DNA of 64,000 nt from contig NZ_BJNY01000004.1 of NCBI RefSeq assembly GCF_006539925.1, positions 62,001-126,000 on the forward strand. The letters are read 5' to 3'. Position numbers and translations under genes: made by a program. This DNA comes from Glutamicibacter uratoxydans (GTDB taxonomy: Bacteria; Actinomycetota; Actinomycetes; Actinomycetales; Micrococcaceae). The notes beneath the pieces were generated by a model, which was not told where the DNA came from, made no database searches, and saw only the letters and a program-made list of their open reading frames with translations. Positions 44,142-54,415 of the stretch are shown here, in pieces (position 1 is the stretch's first letter; the number at the start of each line of letters is the position of its first letter).

Positions 44142-45731
44142 GTGAATGCCGCCGAATTTTCCTCGATTGAAGACGCCCCGCAGAGTTCAGATCTGCAGTT
44201 GATCGAAAAGCTCTCCGAAGACCTTACCGAAATGAACTTCACCTATGAAGCAGTCAGCGAGCTGCTCGGTGAGGACGCGAAGTCAGCCTTTGACCGCGAC
44301 CAGATCGTCCCGGCGCTTCGGGTGATCGAGCAGCAGGCGGCCGACACCGTGCTGGGCTGCGTCTTCAGGCTCTTCCAGCTGGGGCAGACCGAGGAAGCGG
44401 CAATGCTTAACAAGGCTTTTCCGCGGCTGAAGCTCGACGGCTTGCTCAAGCTCGGGCTGATCGAACCGTGGGCTGCCGGCTTCCGGGCGACGGTGGCATT
44501 GACGCTGCACTCCTCGGATGCCGACGGTGAGCTGTGGGTGGCGCATGACCTGGGAGCGCACCAGCGCCCCGGCGTGCTGCGCACCGACCACGTGCTGGGC
44601 ATTGGGCAAGCCTCTTTGACCCTGGCGCAAATCACCATCCGCTCGAAGGTGGACACTGCCTTGGACCTGGGCACCGGCTGCGGCATCCAGCTGTTCCACC
44701 TGCTGGGGCATTGCAGGCATGTGACGGCCACCGATCTTTCCACTAGGGCCTTGGCCTTCACCCGTTTCAACCTGCTGCTTAACCACAAGGTGCTGCAGAT
44801 CGACCCGCGCAACCTTGATGAACGCGTCACCCTGCTGCAGGGCAGCCTATTCGAGCCGGTGGCTGGCCAGCAGTTCGATTTGATTGCCAGCAATCCGCCC
44901 TTCGTGATCACCCCGCGCAAGAAGGCCGAACGCCAGAAGGACCGCTTCACCTATCGCGACGGCGGCATGGCAGGCGACCGGCTGGTCAGCACCCTGATTT
45001 CGCAGGCTCCGGAGTATCTGCGCCCGGGCGCCTCAATGCAGATGCTCTCAAACTGGGAGATTCATCTTCTAGAGGACGGCACGATTGAGCCCTGGAACCG
45101 CCGGGTGGAAAGCTGGTTCCCGCAGGACCTGGACGTGTGGGTTATCGAGCGCGAGCAGACCAGCCCGAGCCTCTATGCTGAAACCTGGCTGCGCGATGCC
45201 TCGCAGACCGAGGACAGCTCCTCCTATGCGTCCGCCTACAACGCCTACCTGGACGACTTCGATTCCCGCGGCGTCGGCGCCGTGGGCTTCGGGCTCGTCT
45301 ACTTCCGCAAGCCTGCCAATGGCCGTGCCACGCTGCGCCGCTTTGAGCAGATCACCCATCCGATTGAGCAGCCTGTCGCCCCGACGCTGCAGCGCGATAT
45401 CGCGATGAACGACGAACTGGCGGCCGCCGGCGAGGATTTCAAGAACTGGCATCTTGAAGTTGCCGACGACGTCACCGAAGAACGCCACCAGCGTCCTGGA
45501 GCCGAACACCCGGGGGTCATCCTGCTGCGCCAGGGGGCTGGTCTGCGCCGTACCGAGCTGCTGGATACCGCGCAGGCTGGCTTCGCCTCGGCCAGCGATG
45601 GGGAGCTGAGCGTTTCACAATTGGTGGTAGCCCTTGATTCCCTGATTTCAGAAGGGGATCATGAGTTCGCAGACAAGCTTTATGAAGCCATTTCACGGCT
45701 ATTGCGACACGGTCTCTTTCGTAAAGTGTGA
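44142..45731 (+). CDS. SAM-dependent methyltransferase, N5-glutamine type (NPPF motif)
   Basis: 529 residues with GTG at 44142. The Rossmann methyltransferase core has VDTALDLGTGCGIQLFHL and the amide/nucleobase N-methyltransferase signature NPPFVITPRKK (NPP-[FY]). An N-terminal domain (about 1-140) looks like an additional helical part, and the C-terminal 170 residues are unlike PrmC. Possible targets are release factors, ribosomal proteins or nucleobases; not resolved here. The stop overlaps the next gene by GTGA at 45728, so the regulator is translationally coupled. Confidence 0.7.
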   Translation: MNAAEFSSIEDAPQSSDLQLIEKLSEDLTEMNFTYEAVSELLGEDAKSAFDRDQIVPALRVIEQQAADTVLGCVFRLFQLGQTEEAAMLNKAFPRLKLDGLLKLGLIEPWAAGFRATVALTLHSSDADGELWVAHDLGAHQRPGVLRTDHVLGIGQASLTLAQITIRSKVDTALDLGTGCGIQLFHLLGHCRHVTATDLSTRALAFTRFNLLLNHKVLQIDPRNLDERVTLLQGSLFEPVAGQQFDLIASNPPFVITPRKKAERQKDRFTYRDGGMAGDRLVSTLISQAPEYLRPGASMQMLSNWEIHLLEDGTIEPWNRRVESWFPQDLDVWVIEREQTSPSLYAETWLRDASQTEDSSSYASAYNAYLDDFDSRGVGAVGFGLVYFRKPANGRATLRRFEQITHPIEQPVAPTLQRDIAMNDELAAAGEDFKNWHLEVADDVTEERHQRPGAEHPGVILLRQGAGLRRTELLDTAQAGFASASDGELSVSQLVVALDSLISEGDHEFADKLYEAISRLLRHGLFRKV

Positions 45732-46408
45732 AACAAGCGCTAAAGTTTTTCGGTATGACACGGAACACAACTGAGGCGCAGGAAACCGAGACCTTGGAAG
45801 CCAACGGAGAGTACCCGCAAGTTGTCTCGATTACCGACCCTCAGGCGATTCGAGCACTTGCCCACGATGCTCGACTGATTGTGCTTGATGAGCTCTTTGC
45901 TTCGCAGGCAACCCGCACCGCCACCGAACTGGCATCGCTGTGCGATTTGACCCCGAGCGCCATGAGCTACCATCTGCGTGCCTTGGAAAAGTACGGGTAC
46001 GTCGTGAGGGCAGCCAGCGAAGGCGACGCCCGCGAACGCCGTTGGCGCGCAGCCGGCGCACGCCTGGAGCTGAACACGCAGATCGACTCCTCGAACGCCA
46101 AGACCGCCTACTTGAATGTGCAGTTGAACGCATTCCGCACTAGGCTCAATGCCGAGGTGCAGCGCCGCGAAGCCGAAGCAAAGGCGGGAATCGAGCCGGA
46201 TCCCGAACGTCCGCCCATGCTGACCAGCGGGTTGGTGTTCCTTCCGGAGGAAAAGCAGCGTGAATTCAACCGCCGACTGCTGGACCTCGTCTATGAATAT
46301 GAGGCCATGGCCACTGCGGACCAGCGCAGCATTGACTCGCGGCGTATGTTCTACTTAATCTCATTGCTTCCTGAGTACCCGAGCCCCGGGGAACCAGGAA
46401 CCGAATAA
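45728..46408 (+). CDS. ArsR-like HTH transcriptional regulator
   Basis: 226 residues. GTG at 45728 overlaps the methyltransferase stop, so translational coupling supports this start; ATG at 45755 is the alternative. A winged-helix domain contains TATELASLCDLTPSAMSYHL as recognition helix region, with RALAHDARLIVLDELF before it. The C-terminal half has no known domain. Likely a repressor coupled to the methyltransferase gene. Next comes topA, 147 bases downstream. Confidence 0.78.
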   Translation: MKQALKFFGMTRNTTEAQETETLEANGEYPQVVSITDPQAIRALAHDARLIVLDELFASQATRTATELASLCDLTPSAMSYHLRALEKYGYVVRAASEGDARERRWRAAGARLELNTQIDSSNAKTAYLNVQLNAFRTRLNAEVQRREAEAKAGIEPDPERPPMLTSGLVFLPEEKQREFNRRLLDLVYEYEAMATADQRSIDSRRMFYLISLLPEYPSPGEPGTE

Positions 46409-46555
46409 CCAGCCTAGCGCCGGACCAGCTGAATTCGCGGTGTAAGATCATCGGGAATTGGGTCTAGAAAATTAGGCACAAGAAGACAACGCGCTGGCGG
46501 CAGCCTGAACGAACCGGCAACGGTTCTCGGCGGCCGCAATGTTTGAAGGAGAGCC

Positions 46556-49342
46556 GTGCCCGCCAAGGTCCAGGAAAAGACCGGTAAGAAACTCGTGATC
46601 GTGGAGTCTCCTGCCAAGGTGAAGTCAATTGCCAAATATTTGGGCGAGGGCTTCGACGTGGACGCTTCGGTGGGCCACATCCGAGACCTTCCGCAGCCTT
46701 CCGAGCTGCCGACCGAGCTGAAGAAGACCTCGGTGGGCAAGTTCGCGGTGGACCTGGACAACGACTTCGAGCCGTACTACGTGGTCTACCCTGACAAGAA
46801 GAAGCGCGTCGCGGAACTGAAGGCCAAGCTCAAAGAAGCCGACGAACTCTACCTCGCAACAGATGCGGACCGCGAGGGCGAAGCCATCGCGTGGCACCTG
46901 CTGCAGGTGCTCAAGCCAAAGGTTCCGGTGCGCCGCCTGGCCTTCACCGAAATCACCAAGGAAGGCATCGCCCGCGCCCTGGAAAACATGCGCGAGCTGG
47001 ATACCGACCTGGTCGACGCGCAGGAAACCCGCCGCGTCCTTGACCGCCTCTACGGCTATGAAATTTCCCCGGTGCTCTGGCGCAAGGTGGCCCGCGGCCT
47101 GTCCGCAGGACGCGTGCAGTCGGTGGCAACCCGCCTGGTCGTCGAGCGCGAGCGCGAGCGCATGGCGTTCATCTCCGCCGGCTACTGGGACATCAAGGGC
47201 ACCTTCGCCACCTCTAATGGCGAGGCCTTCGCCGCCAAGCTCTCCGCGGTCGACGGCGCCCGCGTGGCCTCCGGCCGCGACTTCGACGACCGCGGCCAGC
47301 TCAAGACCGCCCGCACCGCGCTGACCCACCTGAACCAGGAAGCCGCCGAATCCCTGGTGGCCAACCTGGCCAACACCGACTTTGCCGTCACCTCGGTGGA
47401 GGACAAGCCGTACACCCGTCGTCCGGCCGCCCCATTCACCACCTCCACCTTGCAGCAGGAAGCCAGCCGCAAGCTGCGCTGGAGCTCCAAGCTGACCATG
47501 CAGATCGCCCAGCGTCTGTACGAAAACGGCTACATCACCTATATGCGTACCGACTCGGTGTTCCTGTCCAACGAGGCAGTCTCCGCCGCGCGCAAGCAGG
47601 CCACCGAACTCTACGGCGCCGACGCCGTGCCGGCCAAGCCGCGCGTCTACAAGGCCAAGTCCGACGCCGCCCAGGAAGCCCACGAGGCCATCCGCCCGGC
47701 AGGCGACATGTTCCGCCGTCCTACCGACGTGCGCTCCTCGCTGTCCAAGGACGAGTACGCGCTCTATGAGCTGATCTGGAAGCGCACCGTCGCCTCCCAG
47801 ATGGCCGACGCCAAGGGCTTCACCGCCACCATCAAGCTCGCCGGCACCGCCAGCGATGCCCGCGTGGCCGAATTCTCTGCCTCCGGCACCGTGATCACCT
47901 TCCGCGGCTTCCTGGCCGCCTATGAGGAAGGCAAGGACGAATCGCAGGCAGAAAACACCGACGCCAACGCCGAGGCGCGCCTGCCGCAGCTGGCAGTGGG
48001 CCAGAACCTCGCCGGCGACGAGCTGACCGCGCTGGGCCACGAGACCACCCCGCCGGCCCGCTACACCGAAGCATCGATCGTCGCAGAGCTGGAAAAGCGC
48101 GAAATCGGACGCCCGTCCACCTACGCGCCGACCATCTCCACCATCATGGACCGCGGCTACGTCACCAAGCGCGGCGGCGCTCTGGTGCCGAGCTGGATCG
48201 CCTTCTCCGTGATCCGCCTGCTCGAAGAGCACTTCGCCAAGTACGTGGACTACGACTTCACCGCGCGCCTGGAAGACGACCTGGATGAGATCGCCAAGGG
48301 ACACCGCGCCCGCACCGATTGGCTGAGCCTGTTCTACTTCGGCAACGACGGCGTCGAGGGCCTGAAGCACGTGGTGGACAACCTGGGCGACATCGACGCC
48401 CGCGCCATCAACTCCATCCGCGTCACCGACGACATCACCCTGCGTGTGGGCAAGTTCGGACCGTACCTGGAGCGCGCCCTGCCCGAGGGCGCCGAGGAAG
48501 GCACCGAGCCGCAGCGCGCCAATGTGCCAGAAGACCTGGCACCTGACGAACTGACCGCCGAAAAGGCTGAGGAGCTGTTCGCCAACTCCAAGGTCTCGGA
48601 GAAGGAACTGGGCATCGACCCGGAAACCGGCCGCAAGATCGTCGCCAAGGACGGGCGCTACGGCGCCTATGTCACCGAGATCATCCCGGAGCTGACCGAG
48701 GAAGAGATCGCCGCGCTGCCGGTGGAGTACTACAAGAACGGCAAGCCCAAGCCGCCGAAGAAGCCAGCGAAAATCAAGCCGCGCACCGGCAGCCTGTTCA
48801 AGTCGATGAGCGTGGAGACCGTGACCCTGGAGGACGCGCTGAAGCTGCTGAGCCTGCCGCGCGTGCTCGGGACGGATGCCGAAGGCGAAGAGATCACCGT
48901 GCAGAACGGCCGCTTCGGCCCGTACCTGAAGAAGGGCAGCGATTCGCGCTCCATCGAGTCCGAGGAGCAGATCTTCACCATCACCCTCGACGAGGCGTTG
49001 GAGATCTACTCGCAGCCCAAACAGCGCGGACGCCGGGCAGCGGTGCCGCCGCTGGCAGAGTTCGGCGTGGACCCGACCAGCGAGAAGAACATCGTGGTGA
49101 AGGACGGTCGCTTCGGCCCGTACATCACCGACGGCGTCACCAACATCACCGTCCCGCGCGGCACCTCCCTGGAGGAGCTGACCCGCGAGCAGGCGATCGA
49201 ACTGCTGGCGGACAAGCGCGCCCGCGGACCGGTCAAGCGCACGGCGAAGAAGCCTGCCGCCAAGAAGCCTGCGGCGAAGAAGGCCACCACCGCCAAGAAG
49301 GCTCCTGCCAAGAAGCCGGCCGCGAAGAAGACCGAGAAGTAA
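46556..49342 (+). CDS. topA: DNA topoisomerase I
   Basis: 928 residues with GTG start and AAGGAGA upstream. The TOPRIM domain has LVIVESPAKVKSIAKYLG and the acidic DREGEAIAWH; the active-site Tyr is in YITYMRTDS. After the four-domain core come C-terminal topoisomerase repeats, ending in a Lys/Ala-rich basic tail (residues about 895-925) that suits DNA binding. This actinobacterial form relaxes negative supercoils, without zinc fingers. Ppx follows after 31 bases. Confidence 0.96.
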   Translation: MPAKVQEKTGKKLVIVESPAKVKSIAKYLGEGFDVDASVGHIRDLPQPSELPTELKKTSVGKFAVDLDNDFEPYYVVYPDKKKRVAELKAKLKEADELYLATDADREGEAIAWHLLQVLKPKVPVRRLAFTEITKEGIARALENMRELDTDLVDAQETRRVLDRLYGYEISPVLWRKVARGLSAGRVQSVATRLVVERERERMAFISAGYWDIKGTFATSNGEAFAAKLSAVDGARVASGRDFDDRGQLKTARTALTHLNQEAAESLVANLANTDFAVTSVEDKPYTRRPAAPFTTSTLQQEASRKLRWSSKLTMQIAQRLYENGYITYMRTDSVFLSNEAVSAARKQATELYGADAVPAKPRVYKAKSDAAQEAHEAIRPAGDMFRRPTDVRSSLSKDEYALYELIWKRTVASQMADAKGFTATIKLAGTASDARVAEFSASGTVITFRGFLAAYEEGKDESQAENTDANAEARLPQLAVGQNLAGDELTALGHETTPPARYTEASIVAELEKREIGRPSTYAPTISTIMDRGYVTKRGGALVPSWIAFSVIRLLEEHFAKYVDYDFTARLEDDLDEIAKGHRARTDWLSLFYFGNDGVEGLKHVVDNLGDIDARAINSIRVTDDITLRVGKFGPYLERALPEGAEEGTEPQRANVPEDLAPDELTAEKAEELFANSKVSEKELGIDPETGRKIVAKDGRYGAYVTEIIPELTEEEIAALPVEYYKNGKPKPPKKPAKIKPRTGSLFKSMSVETVTLEDALKLLSLPRVLGTDAEGEEITVQNGRFGPYLKKGSDSRSIESEEQIFTITLDEALEIYSQPKQRGRRAAVPPLAEFGVDPTSEKNIVVKDGRFGPYITDGVTNITVPRGTSLEELTREQAIELLADKRARGPVKRTAKKPAAKKPAAKKATTAKKAPAKKPAAKKTEK

Positions 49343-49373
49343 TTCCCGCCGATTCCCTGTTGAGGAGCGCACC

Positions 49374-50390
49374 ATGAGACTTGGCGTACTGGACATCGGA
49401 TCCAACACGGTCCACCTGCTGCTGGTCGACGCCTACCCGGGCGCCCGCCCGGTGCCCTATGCCTCGCACAAGCGTCCGCTGTCGCTGGTGCGCTACCTCA
49501 ACGAGTACGGGGCCATCACCGAGGAAGGCCAGAGCGAACTGCTCTCCTTCATCGCGGAGGCCGCCGAATTCGCCGCCAACCACCAGGTGGAAGACTTCAT
49601 GGCCTTCTGCACCTCGGCCATCCGCGAATCCTCCAACGGCAACACCGTGCTGGAACGGGTCAAGGCGGAAACCGGGGTCACCCTGATGGAGCTGACCGGC
49701 GAGGAAGAAGCCGGCATGACCTTCTACTCGGTGCGCCGCTGGTTCGGATGGTCCTCCGAGTCGATCCTCAACCTGGACATGGGCGGCGGATCGCTGGAAC
49801 TTGCCTGGGGAACCGACGAGTTCCCGCAGGTGGCCTTCTCCGTGCCGCTGGGCGCCGGGCGGCTGACCCGCGAATGGCTGCCCGAGGACCTGCCAGGCAT
49901 GAAGGAGGTCCGCGAGCTGCGCAACTACGTGCGCGACGTGCTCTCGGACCCCACCACGGAGCTGCGCCAGTACGGCAAGCCCACCCTGGCCACCGCCACC
50001 TCCAAGACCTTCCGCTCGCTGGCCCGCATCACCGGGGCGGCCCCCAGCGCCGAGGGCCCCTACGTCAAGCGGGTGCTGCACCGCGACGCGCTGAAGCTGT
50101 GGACCAACCGGCTCACAGCAATGAGCTGGTCCGAACGCGCCGAGCTGCCCGGCGTCTCCGAGGTGCGCGCGCCGCAGCTGCTGGCCGGGGCCATCGTCGC
50201 CCATGAGGCGATGAGTGCGCTGAAGCTGAAATCCGTGCGCATCTGCCCGTGGGCCATCCGCGAGGGATTGATGCTGCGCAGATTCGACCATGTGATGTTC
50301 GATTCATCGACGCCGCTCAGTAGTAGCGTTGGAGTAGGCGAGGTAGCCTTGGGATCAGGGGCGCAGCGCATGGCCGAGCCCAAGGCCTAG
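49374..50390 (+). CDS. Ppx/GppA exopolyphosphatase-like phosphatase
   Basis: 338 residues. The ASKHA phosphate-binding loops are present: VLDIGSNTVHLLLVD near residue 5 and NLDMGGGSLELAWG in the middle, with the catalytic Glu in TGEEEAGMTFYSV. It hydrolyses polyphosphate and/or pppGpp; short members lacking the C-terminal HD domain, as here, are usual in actinobacteria. Possibly cotranscribed with the downstream isomerase and proC genes. Confidence 0.88.
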   Translation: MRLGVLDIGSNTVHLLLVDAYPGARPVPYASHKRPLSLVRYLNEYGAITEEGQSELLSFIAEAAEFAANHQVEDFMAFCTSAIRESSNGNTVLERVKAETGVTLMELTGEEEAGMTFYSVRRWFGWSSESILNLDMGGGSLELAWGTDEFPQVAFSVPLGAGRLTREWLPEDLPGMKEVRELRNYVRDVLSDPTTELRQYGKPTLATATSKTFRSLARITGAAPSAEGPYVKRVLHRDALKLWTNRLTAMSWSERAELPGVSEVRAPQLLAGAIVAHEAMSALKLKSVRICPWAIREGLMLRRFDHVMFDSSTPLSSSVGVGEVALGSGAQRMAEPKA

Positions 50391-50441
50391 AGGGACCCGC
50401 GCGGAAAATTTCCGGCTGCACGCCGGCATGGATGGGAGGGC

Positions 50442-51272
50442 ATGAGAATGGAAGCACACTCGCCTAAGGTACCGGTGGCGCTCTCCAGTGCCTCGGTCTA
50501 TCCGCTGACCGTCCACGACGCCTTCGCCATGGCCAAGGACGTGGGCTACGACGGGCTGGAGGTGCTGATCACCGGCAACGCCGCAAGCCAGTCCGCCACC
50601 GCTTTGCGCGCCCTGATGGACAAGTACCAGCTGCCGATCCTCGCCATCCACGCGCCCACCCTGCTGCTGACCCAGCAAGTCTGGGGTTCGGCCTGGGCGA
50701 AGATCGAGCGCTCGGTGATCCTGGCGCAGGCGGTCGGGGCCGACGTGGTCGTCGCCCACCCGCCCTTCAGATGGCAGGGAAGCTACGCCGAGGAGTTCGT
50801 CGACGGCGTGCGCCGGCTGACCGATACCACCGGGATGAAGATCGCGGTGGAGAACATGTACCCGTGGCGCGCACGCGGCCGCGAAGCGAAGATGTACCTG
50901 CCGCACTGGAACCCGGTGCCGCAGCCCTACCAGAACGTCACCTGGGACTTCTCCCACGCCGCCATCGCCAACATGGACTCGCACCAGGCGCTGCAGGACC
51001 TGGGGCAGCGGCTGCGCCATGTGCACCTGTGCGACGGGCTGGACAACGGCAAGGACGAGCACCTGGTGCCGGGCCTGGGAACCCAGCCGGTGGCCCAGTC
51101 CCTGCAGTTCCTGCGCGACAGCGCCTGGGAAGGCGTCGTTGCCGTGGAGGTTTCCACCCGCAAGGCCAAGAATGCGGGCCAGAAGGAAGAATGGCTGGGG
51201 CGCACGCTGGCCTTCGCCCGGGAGCACCTGCAGGTTAACAACGACACTGAACAGGTCACCGGCTGGAAATGA
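50442..51272 (+). CDS. Sugar phosphate isomerase/epimerase-like TIM-barrel protein
   Basis: 276 residues. An AP endonuclease 2/xylose isomerase-like fold is suggested by AFAMAKDVGYDGLEVLI, then metal-ligand-like positions in KIAVENMYPW, ENVTWDFSHAAIA-type strand (TWDFSHAAI) and AVEVSTRKA near the end. The actual reaction is unknown. In mycobacteria the homologue lies between ppx and proC, as here (recalled). proC follows after 16 bases. Confidence 0.75.
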   Translation: MRMEAHSPKVPVALSSASVYPLTVHDAFAMAKDVGYDGLEVLITGNAASQSATALRALMDKYQLPILAIHAPTLLLTQQVWGSAWAKIERSVILAQAVGADVVVAHPPFRWQGSYAEEFVDGVRRLTDTTGMKIAVENMYPWRARGREAKMYLPHWNPVPQPYQNVTWDFSHAAIANMDSHQALQDLGQRLRHVHLCDGLDNGKDEHLVPGLGTQPVAQSLQFLRDSAWEGVVAVEVSTRKAKNAGQKEEWLGRTLAFAREHLQVNNDTEQVTGWK

Positions 51273-51288
51273 TGACAAGATGGAATGC

Positions 51289-52131
51289 ATGAGCGAAGCG
51301 ATTAACAACCTGAAACTTGCATTCCTCGGCACCGGCTCGATGAACGGCGCGATTCTGCGCGGCATCATCGCCTCGGGCCACGACCCCAAGCTGATCACCG
51401 CCACCCTGCGCAGCGACTCCCGCGCCGCCGAACTGCGCGAGCTGGGCGTGAACGTGCTGGTGGGCGCCGAAGACCCGCAGGCGAACTCCACCGCTGCGGC
51501 CGGCGCCGACGTGGTGTTCCTCGGCGTGAAGCCGGTGGGCATCACCGCGCTGTGCGATGAGATCTCGGCTGCCCTGGACCCTGCCTCCGTGGTGGTCTCC
51601 GTGGCCGCGGCCATCACCCTTGAGAGCATGGTGGCGCACCTGCCGGCCGGCCAGCCGGTGATCCGCTCCATGCCGAACACCCCGCTGATGGTGGGCGCCG
51701 GCGTGGTGGGCCTTTCGCCGGCAGCCAGCGTGAGCCAGGCGCAGGTGGACTCGGTCAGCGCCTTGTTCGCCGGCTCCGGGGATGTGCACGTGATCGACGA
51801 GGAGCAGCAGAATGCGCTCTCGGCCATCTCGGGCTCCGGCCCCGCCTACGCCTTCTACCTGGCCGAGGCCATGGCCAACGCCGGCGTGGCCCTAGGGCTG
51901 GATGAGAAGCTGTCCATCGCGCTGGCTCGTGCCACCGTGGCAGGGGCAGGGAAGATGCTGGCCGATCCGCAGGCGGACCCCGCAGCCATGCGCAGGGCGG
52001 TGACCAGCCCCAAGGGCACCACCGAGCGCGCCATCGCCGTGTACGACGAGCAGGGCATCCCGCAGATCATCAAGGACGGCACCGCAGCGGCCGCGGCCCG
52101 CGCCGCACAGCTGAGCGAGGAGGTGGGCTAA
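51289..52131 (+). CDS. proC: Pyrroline-5-carboxylate reductase
   Basis: 280 residues from ATG at 51289. The nucleotide-binding motif is LAFLGTGSMNGAILRG near residue 9; GVKP appears mid-protein, and the signature ISGSGPAYAFYLAEAMANAG and AVTSPKGTTERAI cover the C-terminal dimer domain. It reduces pyrroline-5-carboxylate to proline with NADPH. Part of the ppx-isomerase-proC group. Confidence 0.95.
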   Translation: MSEAINNLKLAFLGTGSMNGAILRGIIASGHDPKLITATLRSDSRAAELRELGVNVLVGAEDPQANSTAAAGADVVFLGVKPVGITALCDEISAALDPASVVVSVAAAITLESMVAHLPAGQPVIRSMPNTPLMVGAGVVGLSPAASVSQAQVDSVSALFAGSGDVHVIDEEQQNALSAISGSGPAYAFYLAEAMANAGVALGLDEKLSIALARATVAGAGKMLADPQADPAAMRRAVTSPKGTTERAIAVYDEQGIPQIIKDGTAAAAARAAQLSEEVG

Positions 52132-52147
52132 GTCCTGCAGCGCGGCA

Positions 52148-52819
52148 TTAAGGCCTAGCGGCGAAGCGCTCCAGCAGATCCACGTGGCCCGAAACGATGA
52201 GCATATCGCGTCGGGTCACGATGGTGTCCGGCAACGCATAGGTGAAGTCCTCGCCCGGGGACTTCACGCCCACGATCGTCACGCCGTACTTCGAGCGGAC
52301 CTGCGACTGGGCCAGGGTGAAGCCCTGGGTCTCCTTGGGCGGGTACATCTTCACGATCGCAAAGCCGTCGTCGAACTCGATGAAGTCGAGCATGCGCCCG
52401 CCGACCAGGTGGGCCGCGCGCACCCCGGCGTCGGCCTCAGGGTAGATCACGTGGTTCGCGCCGATGCGGGTCAGGATCTTGCCGTGCGACGGGGTGATCG
52501 CCTTGACCCACAGGTGCTCGATGCCCAGGTCCACCAGGTTCACGGTGATCAGCACCGAGGACTCGATGGAGGTTCCCACGCCCACCACGGCGGAGGAGAA
52601 CTCCTGGGCGCCGAGCTGGCGCAGGGCGTCGATGTTCGTGGCATCCGCGGCCACCACGTGGGTCAGCGTGCTGGCCCACTGCTGCACCAGTTCCGGGCTG
52701 CGTTCGATGGCCAGCACCTCGCGCCCCTGCTTGACCAGGGTTTCGGCCACCGAGGCACCGAAGCGGCCGAGCCCAATGACCAGCACCGGAGCATTGTGGT
52801 CGATGTGTTTCTCAGCCAA
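52148..52819 (-). CDS. trkA: TrkA/KtrA-type potassium uptake regulatory subunit
   Basis: 223 residues. An RCK domain begins VLVIGLGRFGASVAETLVKQG (NAD(H)/ATP-binding GxGxxG), with VAADATNIDALRQLG next, and a TrkA-C domain at the C-terminus (about 140-223). It gates the TrkH channel protein. It follows that gene on the reverse strand with an 8-base overlap, so the pair is an operon. Confidence 0.9.
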   Translation of the reverse strand: MAEKHIDHNAPVLVIGLGRFGASVAETLVKQGREVLAIERSPELVQQWASTLTHVVAADATNIDALRQLGAQEFSSAVVGVGTSIESSVLITVNLVDLGIEHLWVKAITPSHGKILTRIGANHVIYPEADAGVRAAHLVGGRMLDFIEFDDGFAIVKMYPPKETQGFTLAQSQVRSKYGVTIVGVKSPGEDFTYALPDTIVTRRDMLIVSGHVDLLERFAARP

Positions 52820-54245
52820 TGATCGGCCTTTCTTCTGGAAGCTTGTACAGCGATTCGCGGTGGCGCATGGTCAGCGCGCTGGCAAGGGTGATGGAGCCGA
52901 TGCGCCCGGCGAACATCAAACAGCTTAAGACATATTTGCCGGCCGGCGGCATTTCCTCGGAGACGCCGGTGCTCAGGCCCACCGTGGCGAAGGCCGAGAT
53001 CGACTCGAACAGCGCCCGGGAGATGCCCACCGACTCGTCGATCAGCACCAGCAGCCCAGTGGAGACCGCTACCAGCGAGGCGCCCATGACCACCACCGAA
53101 ATGGCCACGCGCATGGTTTCCTCCGGGATGCTGCGCCCGAAGGCGCGAGTCTCGGAGTCGCCGCGGGCCTCGGCGAAGATGGCCAGGAACATCACCGCGA
53201 TGGTGGTGACCTTGATGCCGCCGGCGGTGGAGGCCGAGCCGCCGCCGGCGAACATCAGCGCGTCGGTGAGCAGCATCGTGGCCTGGTGGATATCGTTCTG
53301 GTCCACCAGGTTCATGCCGCCCGAACGGGTCATCACGGAGGCGAAGAACCCGTGGATCAGCTTGTCGGAGACGCTCAGCGAGCCGATGGTGCGCGGGTTG
53401 TTCCACTCGATCAGCAGCCACATCAGGGCGCCGGCGAAGAGCAGGATGGTGGTCACCAGCAGCGTGAGCTTGGTGTGCAGGTTCCACTTTTTGGTGTTGA
53501 AGCGGTGCGCCAGCAGCACCATGATCACCGGGAAGCCGAGCGAGCCGAGGAACACGCCGGCCATCAGCGGGCCCAGGATCCACAGGTCAGTTTCGTAGGG
53601 GACCAGCCCGTCGGAGTGCGGGGTGAACCCGGCGTTGTTGAAGGCGGAGATCGCGTAGAAGACCCCATGCCAGATCGCCGACAGCGGGCTCTCGCCCAGG
53701 ATGTAGAAGCGCGGGATCAGCAGCAGCGAAATGATCGCCTGCAGCACGATCGCGGTGAGGATCACGATGCGCAGCAGCGAGCCCACATCGCCCAGCGCGG
53801 AGGCGTCGGTGGTGTTCATCGAGTTCTGCGCCATCAGCTTGGCGCGCACGCCCAGCTTGCGGGAAACCGCCAGGGACATGATCGATGCCAGGGTCAAGAT
53901 GCCCAGGCCGCCGACGAATGTGCCCACGATCATGACCAGCTGCCCCAAAAACGACCAGTGGGTCGCCGTGGACACGGTGGTCAGCCCGGTCACGCACACC
54001 GAGGAGACGGCGGTGAACAGCGCGTCCTCCAACGGCGTCGGCTTGCCGTCGGCAGAGGAGAAGGGCGCTGCCAGCAGCGAGGTGAAAATCGTGATCACCA
54101 CCAGGAAGGTGCCCAGGGCTAGGCGCGCGGGGGAGCGGATGGTGAAGTTTGCCATGGCGGTGCGCAGCGCCAACCACCGTCGGCGCATTTCATCGCGCCG
54201 TTCAACGCGATGCAGGTTTGCTCCTGGCCCGCTGCTGCTGCTCAT
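52812..54245 (-). CDS. trkH: TrkH/KtrB-type potassium transporter subunit
   Basis: 477 residues with about ten transmembrane helices. The four filter loops of the TrkH/KtrB family are recognisable, each with a central Gly: SSVCVTGLTTV, SAFNNAGFTPHSD, TRSGGMNLVD and SAFATVGLSTGVS. It moves K+ (with Na+ or H+ help) across the membrane, gated by the TrkA subunit encoded just downstream. Divergent from acuC. Confidence 0.9.
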   Translation of the reverse strand: MSSSSGPGANLHRVERRDEMRRRWLALRTAMANFTIRSPARLALGTFLVVITIFTSLLAAPFSSADGKPTPLEDALFTAVSSVCVTGLTTVSTATHWSFLGQLVMIVGTFVGGLGILTLASIMSLAVSRKLGVRAKLMAQNSMNTTDASALGDVGSLLRIVILTAIVLQAIISLLLIPRFYILGESPLSAIWHGVFYAISAFNNAGFTPHSDGLVPYETDLWILGPLMAGVFLGSLGFPVIMVLLAHRFNTKKWNLHTKLTLLVTTILLFAGALMWLLIEWNNPRTIGSLSVSDKLIHGFFASVMTRSGGMNLVDQNDIHQATMLLTDALMFAGGGSASTAGGIKVTTIAVMFLAIFAEARGDSETRAFGRSIPEETMRVAISVVVMGASLVAVSTGLLVLIDESVGISRALFESISAFATVGLSTGVSEEMPPAGKYVLSCLMFAGRIGSITLASALTMRHRESLYKLPEERPIIG

Positions 54246-54415
54246 CTACCCTGCTCGTACTTTCCCTGTGGCTTGCTGTGGCGAGAATGCCTCATCATGT
54301 AATGTACGCGGTCAACGGGCGCTTCGCCCTGCTTCAGCACGCCAAATCGGCAAAGCGGGGGCATTAATCGCCCAATAACCGCATTTGTTCCGGTGCTTTC
54401 CGGTAGCCTGAAAGC

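Noticed and set aside
46625-49408. 927-codon reverse frame
   Set aside because: Antisense to topA, leucine- and glycine-rich, no motif.
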